A model generated the notes under the pieces. It ran no database searches. It had not been told where the DNA came from and saw only the letters and a program-made list of their open reading frames with translations. Shown in pieces: positions 37,221 to 45,380 of a stretch of DNA of 64,000 bases (the first letter of the stretch is position 1; each line of letters starts with the position of its first letter). The translations under genes and the position numbers were made by a program. The stretch comes from Chloroflexota bacterium (lineage in GTDB: Bacteria > Chloroflexota > Chloroflexia > Chloroflexales > Herpetosiphonaceae). The stretch is from contig JAIUOC010000001.1 of assembly GCA_020161265.1 (NCBI GenBank), forward strand, positions 496,001 through 560,000, given 5' to 3'.

Positions 37221-38072
37221 ATGACAGTCCTATCAACCGATATTCCAGCACCCAACTCACCAAGCATCAGCGATGTTGAAGCCTACTACGACGCGATGGG
37301 GCCGTTCTATAAATTAATTTGGGGCGATAGTGTTCATGGCGGCTATTGGCCAGCAGGCTTGGAAGATATGTCGCTCCCCGAAGCCCAAGAACATTTGACC
37401 AATTTGATGATTGCGAAAACGCCAATCAAACCAGGCCAACACATGCTTGATCTTGGCTGTGGCACAGGTTTGCCGGCGATTCGCATGGCCAGCGCCAAAC
37501 AATGTCATGTCCATGGATTAACTGTGGCGCACGGCCAAGTTGCCGAAGCGCAAGCCACTATCCAAGCCATGCAAATGCAGGAGCTTGTGCACATCAATTG
37601 GGGCAATGCCATGGAATTGCCGTTTGAAGCCGATTTTTTCAATGCTGCATGGGCTTTTGAATCAATTTTTCATATGCCAAGCCGCCTTACCGTGATGCAA
37701 GAAGCCAATCGCGTTTTGCAGGCTGGTAGTTATTTTGTGCTAACCGATATTGTTGAAGTCAAGTCGCTCAGCCCTGAGCAGCAGCAGGTCTTTTTCCCAG
37801 CATTCCAAATTAATACCCTCACCACCAAACAAGGCTATCTCGATCTCTTTGAGCAAACCGGCTTCGAGCAGCTTGAGTTGATCGATTTGACCGCTGGCAT
37901 CGAGAAAACCCTGGCTCATACCAAACTTGGCATTGAGCAAAAACGGGCTGAACTAGCGGCAATTTATCCACCAGAAATGCTCGGAATGATCGAACAAACA
38001 TGGCCGATGGTCGAGAAAATTTACGCCGAGTTTGTGCGCTATGTCCTGATTGTCGCGCGTAAACGTGGCTAA
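37221..38072 (+). CDS. SAM-dependent O-methyltransferase of the diterpene cluster
   Basis: 283 residues from the ATG at 37221 (TAGGAG 8 nt upstream). Motif I is MLDLGCGTGLPAIRMA. The SAM-binding post-I region is VHGLTVAHGQVAEAQ, and the later motif is AWAFESIFHMP. The closest type is the UbiE/sterol or tocopherol methyltransferase group. It lies 22 nt after the second synthase in the same orientation and most likely methylates the tertiary hydroxyl of kolavelool, which fits the product name O-methylkolavelool. The GGPP synthase that must feed the pathway is not in the window. Confidence 0.88.
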   Translation: MTVLSTDIPAPNSPSISDVEAYYDAMGPFYKLIWGDSVHGGYWPAGLEDMSLPEAQEHLTNLMIAKTPIKPGQHMLDLGCGTGLPAIRMASAKQCHVHGLTVAHGQVAEAQATIQAMQMQELVHINWGNAMELPFEADFFNAAWAFESIFHMPSRLTVMQEANRVLQAGSYFVLTDIVEVKSLSPEQQQVFFPAFQINTLTTKQGYLDLFEQTGFEQLELIDLTAGIEKTLAHTKLGIEQKRAELAAIYPPEMLGMIEQTWPMVEKIYAEFVRYVLIVARKRG

Positions 38073-38190
38073 ACCCAACAAATTCTAATTGTTGTGCTCA
38101 TTTCAACCGTTCCATGCCCCAGATCAGCGACAACGATTTACATACTTCAAACGATCAAACGAATTAATTACTCACGAAGGAGTTAATGGT

Positions 38191-38616
38191 ATGTCGCTGA
38201 TTCAAAAAATGACCAAAGCGTTTGTATTAATCGTCGAAGATAATATTGATAACATGCTGGTATTAACTGAATTGCTGAATGTTATGCCAGAAGTGCGTTA
38301 TTGTAATGTACGGCCTTCAGGTCGCCAACTGTTTGCCTTCCTCGAAAACGATGCTGTACCCGCAATTAATTTAATTTTGTTGGATATTAACTTGCCACGC
38401 GAAAATGGCTATGTGCTATTGCCCAAAATTCGTGTGCATCCCAAGCTCTGTAACGCCTTGGTGATCGCGGTCAGTGCTCAGACGGGGCCGCAAGAAGTTG
38501 CTAAAATTCGCGCGGCTGGCTTCGATGGCTTTCTGGCCAAACCATTGCACTTCCAACGCTTCCCTGAACAACTACGCCGAATTATGAATGGTGAACAAAT
38601 TTGGGAAGGTGCGTAA
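38191..38616 (+). CDS. Stand-alone receiver protein (paralogue B)
   Basis: 141 residues from the ATG at 38191 (GAAGGAG 8 nt upstream). The receiver has VLIVEDNIDN, LLDINLP and LAKPL, and the shared tail FPEQLRRIMNGEQIWEGA. It is closely related to the receivers at 34213 and 55999, particularly in RPSGRQLFAFL and GFDGFLAKP. No kinase is adjacent. It stands 118 nt after the methyltransferase and could be read through from the diterpene operon, since no clear terminator separates them. Confidence 0.85.
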   Translation: MSLIQKMTKAFVLIVEDNIDNMLVLTELLNVMPEVRYCNVRPSGRQLFAFLENDAVPAINLILLDINLPRENGYVLLPKIRVHPKLCNALVIAVSAQTGPQEVAKIRAAGFDGFLAKPLHFQRFPEQLRRIMNGEQIWEGA

Positions 38617-38815
38617 TCTGGATATTTAGTTAGTTTATTCTTAAGTATTCTAGCCAATAAATTATAGAAATCAAATCCATACTATTTTTGTGATCTATTT
38701 AGATAATTTTAGGGTTGTGAATAAAATACAACCAAAATTTGAACTAAATTTAACCAAAAATATTATTTTATGCCGTATAATACTAGTTGATCTGTGTGTC
38801 CAGGAGAAACAATTC

Positions 38816-40984
38816 ATGGATTTTGCAATGTGGCATAACGTGAAAAGCAAAGTGGGCATTCTACTTGGCTTCACGCTGTTGGTCGGCTCGCTTGGCCAAG
38901 CTGCACCAACGAAGGCCGCCGAAAAGCTGTGTTTCAACCAGCCCGGCGTTGTTGAATGTATTGCTCCCGAGTTCCGCGATTACTGGGAAAAGAACGGTGG
39001 GCTGCCCGTTTTTGGCTATCCCCAAACCGCAGCCTATGAAGAAGCCACTCCTGAAGGTAAATTCTTGGTGCAATATTTCGAGCGCCAACGGCTTGAATAT
39101 CACCCCGAGAAACCAGCTCCATTTACGATTTTGCTTGGCCGGATTAATGATGAAGTGCTGTTGCGCGAAAACCGCGTATGGCGCGATTTCCCCACCGCTC
39201 CCCAAGCGACGGGCTGCCAATTGTTCAGCGAAACTGGCCACAGCGTTTGTGGTGAGTTCTTGAAATATTGGAACTCGCAAGGTTTGGATTTGGGCGAAAA
39301 TGGCATTACCTACGGCGAATCATTGGCCTTGTGGGGCTTGCCACTCTCTGATCCGCAAGAAGAAATTAACATCGATGGCGATAAAGTGTTGACCCAACAC
39401 TTTGAGCGTGCTCGCATGGAATGGCACACCAAAGCTGGCAAGAACCAAATCTTGCTAACTCGCCTTGGCGTGACCTTGGTGCCAATGCAGCTCAAAATGT
39501 TGGCAATCAACGACTTCCACGGTCAAATTTCAACGGGCCGCAAGGTGAGCAACAAGGATGTTGGTGGCGCTGCCTACTTGAGCAGCTACATCAAACAAGC
39601 TCGTGCCAAAGCTCGCTACTCGTTGACCGTACAAGCTGGCGATATGGTCGGCGCAAGCCCACCAAGCTCAGCCTTGTTGCAAGATCAGCCAACCATGGAA
39701 TTCCTCAATATGTTGGGAGTTAATGTTGGCACAATCGGCAACCACGAATTCGATGAAGGCTTCGATGAAATGATGCGCTTGATCGATGGTGGTTGTCACC
39801 CAACCGCTGGCTGCTGGGAGGGTGCAAACTATCCCTATGTTGTGGCCAACGTGATCGACAAACGCACCAACAAAACGATTTTACCAGCCTATCATGTGAT
39901 GAACATCGATGGTGCACGCATCGGCTTTATCGGCGTAGTCCTAAAAAATACCCCTGAAATCGTGATTCCATCAGGCGTGACCAATCTTGAATTTATCGAT
40001 GAAGTTACCGCAATTAACCAAGCAGTAACCGAATTGAACGGTCAAGGCGTACATGCAATCGTCGTTTTGGCCCACGAAGGTGGCACGCAAAACGCTACAA
40101 CTGGCGCAATTTCAGGGCCGATTAGCACCATTGCTAATGGAATCAACGATGATGTCGATGTGATCGTTAGTGCTCACTCGCACACGGCGATTAGTGGCGA
40201 AGTCGATGGCAAGTTGATCACCCAAGCGCTTTCGTATAGCACCGCATTTGCCGATATCGATTTGACGATCGACCGCGCTAAACGCGATATTGTCGCCAAA
40301 AAAGCAACAATCGTTACGACCTTCCACGAAGGTATGACCCCTGATGCTGATGTTGCGGCAATGGTCAAGAAATACGAAGACCAAGTAGCACCGCAAGTCA
40401 ATCGCAAGGTTGGTACTTCAGCCATCGCAATCACCAACACTGCTAACGATGCAGGCGAATCGGCCTTAGGTAACTTAATTGCCGATGCTCAACGCAACAC
40501 CATGAGCACCCAATTTGCCTTTATGAACCCAGGTGGCATTCGCGCACCACTCGATGCTGGCGAAATTACCTGGGGCGAGTTGTATTCAATCCAGCCATTC
40601 AGCAACGATTTGGTCAAGATGACGGTAACTGGGGCTGATATCTACACCTTGCTCAACCAACAATGGCAAACCCAAAGCGATGGGACAGTTCGCGCTCGCA
40701 TCCTGCAAATTTCAGGCTTGAGCTACACCTGGACTGATGCCAACGCGGTTGGTCAAAAAGTGCTTGAAGTCCGTGATGGCAGTGGCCAACTTTTGGATAA
40801 AGCTGCCAGCTACACCATCACCGTCAATAGCTTCTTGGCGGATGGTGGCGATGGCTTTGTTGTGCTCAAGCAAGGCAAGAATCGCGAAGTTGGCCCAACC
40901 GACCTCGATGGCTTAGTGCGCTACATCGAAAAATTGGCTCAGCCAATCAGCGCCAACATCGAAAACCGCATCGTCAAACAATAA
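38816..40984 (+). CDS. Secreted 5'-nucleotidase / cyclic phosphodiesterase family enzyme
   Basis: 722 residues from the ATG at 38816 (AGGAG 9 nt upstream; TATAAT at 38775-38780 is a likely -10). The signal peptide ends near APTKAAE. Residues ~30-215 form an unusual lead with two GYP/GLP repeats (GGLPVFGYPQT, LALWGLPLSDPQEE). The metallophosphatase domain follows: LAINDFHGQIS, AGDMVGASPPSSAL, GNHEFDEG, VVLAHEGG and SAHSHTAI. The C-terminal 5'-nucleotidase domain has NLIADAQRN, NPGGIR and a substrate-stacking region ending in FLADGGDGF. UshA-type enzymes release phosphate and nucleoside from extracellular nucleotides. In a predator this fits scavenging of prey nucleotides. Confidence 0.9.
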   Translation: MDFAMWHNVKSKVGILLGFTLLVGSLGQAAPTKAAEKLCFNQPGVVECIAPEFRDYWEKNGGLPVFGYPQTAAYEEATPEGKFLVQYFERQRLEYHPEKPAPFTILLGRINDEVLLRENRVWRDFPTAPQATGCQLFSETGHSVCGEFLKYWNSQGLDLGENGITYGESLALWGLPLSDPQEEINIDGDKVLTQHFERARMEWHTKAGKNQILLTRLGVTLVPMQLKMLAINDFHGQISTGRKVSNKDVGGAAYLSSYIKQARAKARYSLTVQAGDMVGASPPSSALLQDQPTMEFLNMLGVNVGTIGNHEFDEGFDEMMRLIDGGCHPTAGCWEGANYPYVVANVIDKRTNKTILPAYHVMNIDGARIGFIGVVLKNTPEIVIPSGVTNLEFIDEVTAINQAVTELNGQGVHAIVVLAHEGGTQNATTGAISGPISTIANGINDDVDVIVSAHSHTAISGEVDGKLITQALSYSTAFADIDLTIDRAKRDIVAKKATIVTTFHEGMTPDADVAAMVKKYEDQVAPQVNRKVGTSAIAITNTANDAGESALGNLIADAQRNTMSTQFAFMNPGGIRAPLDAGEITWGELYSIQPFSNDLVKMTVTGADIYTLLNQQWQTQSDGTVRARILQISGLSYTWTDANAVGQKVLEVRDGSGQLLDKAASYTITVNSFLADGGDGFVVLKQGKNREVGPTDLDGLVRYIEKLAQPISANIENRIVKQ

Positions 40985-41006
40985 TTACACGATAACACAC
41001 GATCAC

Positions 41007-41041
41007 CAATGCAGCAGGTTTGGCCTGCTGCATTGTGTTTT
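41007..41041 (+). terminator. Rho-independent terminator after the nucleotidase
   Basis: A perfect 12-bp stem (41007-41018 with 41024-41035) with a 5-nt loop is followed by tgtttta. Confidence 0.85.
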
Positions 41042-42074
41042 AGGGCAACCAGCGTGGCCAAATCGCATCATCAGCAAATTGGCTGGCATTGGGGGCAGCA
41101 GGGTTTTGTTGCCAAATTGAATAGCGCGATTGCTGTGGGTCAAGTCTACTCCAAACCAATTGCTGACTATCTGGCGACCACTGGGGATCAAAATTATCGT
41201 ATTGCGGATCGTTGGTAAGTTGAATCGGTTGAATGGAATTATTGAGCTTTAATAGCCAAACTTCGCCTAATTCAGCGCCCAACGGGCGGCGAATATAGGC
41301 TAATTGCTGACCATCAGGAGCCAGCCGTGGATAGTACACATCGGCATCAGGGCTTTCGAGCACAACATTTAATTGCTTGGTCGCCAGATCATAACGCACC
41401 AAACGACCAAAACGTCCTGTTTCTGGCTCAGTGAGTTGGGCAATAATTAAGGCCTGGCTATCAGGCTGCCATGTAAATGTGCCGGTCAGGGTTAATTCAC
41501 GGGTTACCCCAGTAACATCTTGTAACACTAATTGAGGCCGATCAGCCAATTCATAGATCAACCAATTCCCATCAGGCGACCATTGTTGATTCAAAGCGGG
41601 CGTTTGATCGGCATCCAAGCTTTGGGGCTGGCGCAAGTTGGCGCTGATTTGCCAGATGCTGGGCGGCGCAGGCTCGTCATCAATCAAGGCCAATGGCGAA
41701 CGCAAATAAAGCAGTTGATCATTGGTAGGATGACAGGTGGCTTGGCTCAACACCGCCTCAGGATCATCAACCAAAATTTGGGTTTGTAAATCGGCTAAAT
41801 TACTTGCGACCAAACGCTTGGTTGTGCTGGTCGCCGTTGTATAGACCAAACGACCTTGGTTGAAGCAAGCAGGGCCATTGACTGCCGCGCCAATTGTGCG
41901 AAATCCGGCAACACCACTGATGATCAAATGGGCAGATGTTAATGGTTGTTGCACATAACTCAAACGCCAACCTTGTGAGCCAAAAGTTGGCACAGCAGTT
42001 GGCACAGCGGTGGGTTGCACTGAGCCACAACCGATTAAACTCGCGATCATTCCAAGAAATACGATCCAACGCAT
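41040..42074 (-). CDS. TolB-like beta-propeller lipoprotein
   Basis: 344 residues with a lipobox (MIASLIGCGSV) and a Val/Pro/Thr spacer. The rest has PD40/TolB-type blades: QQWSPDGNWLIYEL, LAPDGQQLAYIRRP, PQWSPDSQQLVWSR. Such surface propellers act as binding scaffolds; no catalytic residues are visible. GAGGAA lies ~10 nt before the ATG. It faces the nucleotidase gene tail to tail. Confidence 0.8.
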   Translation of the reverse strand: MRWIVFLGMIASLIGCGSVQPTAVPTAVPTFGSQGWRLSYVQQPLTSAHLIISGVAGFRTIGAAVNGPACFNQGRLVYTTATSTTKRLVASNLADLQTQILVDDPEAVLSQATCHPTNDQLLYLRSPLALIDDEPAPPSIWQISANLRQPQSLDADQTPALNQQWSPDGNWLIYELADRPQLVLQDVTGVTRELTLTGTFTWQPDSQALIIAQLTEPETGRFGRLVRYDLATKQLNVVLESPDADVYYPRLAPDGQQLAYIRRPLGAELGEVWLLKLNNSIQPIQLTNDPQYDNFDPQWSPDSQQLVWSRLDPQQSRYSIWQQNPAAPNASQFADDAIWPRWLP

Positions 42075-42164
42075 GGGGCAACATTCCTCTTAAATAGCCA
42101 GAATCCGTCAGGCTAGCCACTTCGCAGCAGCAGGCCTGACGGATTATCGCACAACAATCAATCT

Positions 42165-43085
42165 TTATTTAAAGCGAATGTGTAAATGATTATCGTGATT
42201 GGGATAGGAAGTGGTCAAACCTTCGCTAATCAACACCGGATCATTGAAGTAGATCACAGTAATTTGGTTAGGTGCAGCAGCACGAATGGCTTTGACCAAA
42301 TTACGGGTAGCAGCGCGATCGTAGGTGCTCGATTGCCAAGTAATTCGACTACCAGTGCATTGCTTGCCATCGGTGCGAATTGGCCAAAGATCAACATCAA
42401 GGCCAGTTTCGTGCGAGGCATGGCCAGGAATATCGCCGCCATGCTCAAAACTAATATCGCCAAGCGGCACTTTACCCTTGCCATAACCAACAAAATCACT
42501 AGCGGCTGCTTCAATTTGGGCCACAGTTGAGGCAACACCCCAGTTGGCGTTGCCGTTGCTATCGGGGTCTTGATCGCAGATATTGGCACTGAAATCGGTA
42601 TATTCATAATGCCAAATTAAGTTCTTCCAAGTGGTTGGGCCAACTACACCATCGGCACTGAGGCCAGCATGGCTCTGAAAACTCTTGACAGCGATCTCAG
42701 TACCAGCCCCAAATGCACCATCGACGGTTAGGCCAGCGTTGCGTTTGGCATTCAACAAGGTTTGAATAGCCTTGACCGCGTTACCATTATCGCCGCGGCG
42801 CACAGTTACAATCAACTCGCCCCATGTATTTGGCCCAACAATCCCATCAGCCCCAAGGCCGCGACTTGATTGAAAACTCTTGACTGAGCTTTCTGTGCCT
42901 GAGCCAAACACACCATCGGCACTAATATTGAGCAAATATTGCATAGCTTTGACATCAGTGCCACGATTGCCTTTGCTAATGGTATGGAAAAATGCCGCTG
43001 AAAATGCCTGCGCCGAGCCAATTGAACCAAGTGTAATTCCAAAAATCAAGGTAAAACTAGCAATTCGCCAAACTAAAGCTTTCAT
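42165..43085 (-). CDS. Secreted murein endopeptidase (MepA/M74-like) with two PG-binding domains
   Basis: 306 residues from the ATG at 43085 (GAGG 7 nt upstream). A signal peptide is followed by two PG_binding_1 domains (about 35-155; repeated VKSFQS...GLxADGVVGPxTW). The C-terminal zinc endopeptidase domain carries the M74 ligands in GHASHETGLDVDLW and NHDNHLHIRF. This class cuts the D-Ala-meso-DAP cross-bridge and is not inhibited by penicillin. It is followed at 43098 by an amidase gene on the same strand (12 bp apart), so amidase and endopeptidase form a two-gene unit with the amidase first. Confidence 0.88.
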   Translation of the reverse strand: MKALVWRIASFTLIFGITLGSIGSAQAFSAAFFHTISKGNRGTDVKAMQYLLNISADGVFGSGTESSVKSFQSSRGLGADGIVGPNTWGELIVTVRRGDNGNAVKAIQTLLNAKRNAGLTVDGAFGAGTEIAVKSFQSHAGLSADGVVGPTTWKNLIWHYEYTDFSANICDQDPDSNGNANWGVASTVAQIEAAASDFVGYGKGKVPLGDISFEHGGDIPGHASHETGLDVDLWPIRTDGKQCTGSRITWQSSTYDRAATRNLVKAIRAAAPNQITVIYFNDPVLISEGLTTSYPNHDNHLHIRFK

Positions 43086-43097
43086 CAAGCAACCTCA

Positions 43098-44168
43098 CTA
43101 CATCGCTAAGTTGTTCCAGCTGTTCAAGCCAACCACACCATCAACTGTTAGTTGGCGATTGGTTTGGAAGGCACGAACCAGCGTGTTTACGCCTGTGCCA
43201 AAGCTGCCATCAATTGTCGTTGGGTAATTTTGCACCGTCAGTTGATTTTGTAAGGCCTTGACTGCCTCGCCTGTATCGCCTGAGCGCAAGGTCATAATTA
43301 ATTTTTCCCACGTTGCGGCCCCAACCACGCCATCTGAGGTTAGGCCATTGGCAGTTTGGAAACTCTTGACGGCAGTTTCGGTGCCTGGGCCAAAGGCTCC
43401 ATCGGCGGTAATCGTCGCGCCGCGTGCCCGCAAAAGATATTGCATGGTTTTGGCGAGGCCAGTTGCGGGGGTGTTACGCCGCAAAATTGGCCACATACGA
43501 CCAACTGCGCCACCACTAAGCGTGGTATCAACAGCAGTGCGTAACTGTGGCAGCAAACTATAGAGCGTATCGCCAGGGCAACTGGTGTTATCCAAATCGC
43601 GATGGCCGACAATAGCGTTGGCGGTTAGGCCATATTGCTGGCAAATATAGGCAATCAATGCCACCAGTTTATTCCACAAGGGCAGGCTAGGCGTAACATT
43701 CATATACAAGCCTTCGCATTCGATGCCAATATGGGTGTCATTATGGCCATCGACGTGTGCGCCTTGAACATGCTTCGTGCCACCCTGCAAAATGCTCAAG
43801 CTTTGATGGCGACCTTCCATAATCCAGCCACCACGGCTGATCGTAAATTGCTGGCCTGTATCGATCCAGCCGCGATTGAAGTGGCTTTGTTGGATTTGAC
43901 GGGCTACTTGCCAAGCCTTATTGCGGGTAAAATCGTTGGTGTTAGGATTCGTCGTGTGATGCACGACAATGCCGATTGGCTTTTGATTGAGCACATTGAT
44001 TGGCTCTTTGGCAGCGGCAGCACCCCAAGCAGTAGTTGAATCAATCGCGGGTGTTGCAACAGCGGCATGGGCAGGCCGCAAGAGGCGTAATTCAGTGCCA
44101 CCAACCACCACGCTCATTGCCACGCCCAACGATAGTTTGCCAAATGTACGGCGCGAAAGTTTCTTCAT
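43098..44168 (-). CDS. N-acetylmuramoyl-L-alanine amidase (Amidase_2/PGRP) with two PG-binding domains
   Basis: 356 residues. The Tat-type signal is MKKLSRRTFGK, so it is exported folded. The amidase domain (~45-225) has zinc ligands in IVVHHTTNP and in VGHRDLDNTSCPGD, plus GIECEGLY. Two C-terminal PG_binding_1 domains follow (VKSFQTANGLTSDGVVG, RAFQTNRQLTVDGVVG). It removes stem peptides from glycan strands. AAAGGA lies ~10 nt before the ATG. Together with the downstream endopeptidase it would dismantle peptidoglycan from two sides. Confidence 0.9.
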   Translation of the reverse strand: MKKLSRRTFGKLSLGVAMSVVVGGTELRLLRPAHAAVATPAIDSTTAWGAAAAKEPINVLNQKPIGIVVHHTTNPNTNDFTRNKAWQVARQIQQSHFNRGWIDTGQQFTISRGGWIMEGRHQSLSILQGGTKHVQGAHVDGHNDTHIGIECEGLYMNVTPSLPLWNKLVALIAYICQQYGLTANAIVGHRDLDNTSCPGDTLYSLLPQLRTAVDTTLSGGAVGRMWPILRRNTPATGLAKTMQYLLRARGATITADGAFGPGTETAVKSFQTANGLTSDGVVGAATWEKLIMTLRSGDTGEAVKALQNQLTVQNYPTTIDGSFGTGVNTLVRAFQTNRQLTVDGVVGLNSWNNLAM

Positions 44169-44186
44169 TGCGGATATTTCCTTTGT

Positions 44187-44224
44187 TCAAAAAACAAGCC
44201 CCACGTTGGAAACGTGAGGCTTGT
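44187..44224 (-). terminator. Rho-independent terminator of the M15-like gene
   Basis: A 14-bp stem with one mismatch (44194-44207 with 44211-44224) has a 3-nt loop, followed on the minus strand by TTTTTTG. It separates the M15-like gene from the amidase gene, so these are different transcripts. Confidence 0.8.
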
Positions 44225-44236
44225 AGGCAAAAGCGA

Positions 44237-45196
44237 TTATGGGCGGGGCCAAGCGCAGTGGATGTGAGTGCTATGGCCAGAATCGCCAGGCCCAAGCACT
44301 TCGGTCGCGCCGAGGTTGGCGCATTTGTTGCGGAATGATTGTTGGTTGGGGTGTGAGGAGCTAACGTGTGAGCCGTTGATCACATTGACATCGACGGCAA
44401 CGCCAGCATAGTGACGTGAGTTGGCGCTGTGGGAGCCACCAGCGATTTCGCTGACCGAATAGCTCCACGATTGTGAGAGGGTGATCATCCCATTCAATAA
44501 TGAGGTGCTGAGGTAAACCGAACCACCTGGGGCATTGCCGTAGCTGCTCCGGCGAGCAGCGCCACCATTAGCGGTGTCAACAATGTTTTGGCGAGCGGTT
44601 GCGCTATCGGAAACGCCTGAGGTGTGGATGGTGGCGAGGGCGATGCGGCTGCTATCGCGGATGGTGCGAGCCAAATCGGCGCGGCTGGAGCCACCACCAC
44701 TTGGATTGCCAGTCAAAGCAGCCCAAGTATCGGCACCAACGATGCCATCGGCTCCCAAACCTTTGCTCGATTGAAAGCTCTTGACTGCTGACAACGTGCC
44801 TGCGCCAAAATCGCCATCAACCGTCAACGAATGGCCATGCTTTTTCAATTGGCGTTGCAAGGCATTGACGACAATGTTGTTATCGCCTTGGCGCACGGTG
44901 ATAACCAATTGCTCCCACGTGTTGGGGCCAACCACGCCATCAGCGCTCAAGCCTTTGCTCGATTGGAAACTTTTGACTGCTGACAACGTGCCTGAACCAA
45001 AATCGCCATCGACCGTCAAGCTATAGCCGCGTTGCTTCAACATGGCTTGCACGGTATAGACGTTATCGCCAGAATCACCGTTGCTGACGGTTGCCCAAGT
45101 GCGGGCTGCAACACCCTGCGCCGCAGGGCCAAAACTTGCCAACATGACCAAAGCCATGGTTAGGCCGCTGAACCAAAATGCCCACCGCTTGTGCAT
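44237..45196 (-). CDS. Secreted M15-like D,D-peptidase with two PG-binding domains
   Basis: 319 residues. A signal peptide is followed by two PG_binding_1 domains (each VKSFQSSKGLxADGxVGxxTW, ~40-165), then a LAS/M15-type zinc peptidase domain. Its ligands lie in SHSANSRHYAGVAVDVN (His and Asp) and GHSTHIHCAWP (HxH). M15 enzymes trim or cut D-Ala-containing peptides of peptidoglycan. AAGGAAGGAT precedes the ATG. The two binding domains are close copies of each other in DNA (about 44,760 and 44,960), a sign of internal duplication. Confidence 0.83.
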   Translation of the reverse strand: MHKRWAFWFSGLTMALVMLASFGPAAQGVAARTWATVSNGDSGDNVYTVQAMLKQRGYSLTVDGDFGSGTLSAVKSFQSSKGLSADGVVGPNTWEQLVITVRQGDNNIVVNALQRQLKKHGHSLTVDGDFGAGTLSAVKSFQSSKGLGADGIVGADTWAALTGNPSGGGSSRADLARTIRDSSRIALATIHTSGVSDSATARQNIVDTANGGAARRSSYGNAPGGSVYLSTSLLNGMITLSQSWSYSVSEIAGGSHSANSRHYAGVAVDVNVINGSHVSSSHPNQQSFRNKCANLGATEVLGPGDSGHSTHIHCAWPRP

Positions 45197-45260
45197 AATT
45201 GCTATCCTTCCTTGTGAATGCCACTAAAAAAGATCGGGAATGGGATTGTTTCAAGCTTGA

Positions 45261-45290
45261 TTGTCGAAAAGCGCGATTCGTAGGTATACT
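45261..45290 (+). promoter_or_regulatory. Promoter for the NB-ARC regulator
   Basis: TTGTCG (45261-45266), 18 nt, TATACT (45285-45290), giving a ~85-nt leader before the start at 45381. It lies in the divergent spacer with the M15-like gene. Confidence 0.5.
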
Positions 45291-45380
45291 ATATGCAACC
45301 CTTCTTAAAAAATTCTAAAAATATTGTTATGTTTCTAAAAAATATCTTAAAGCTCTACCAGTGATCCACTAGGAGGTTCC

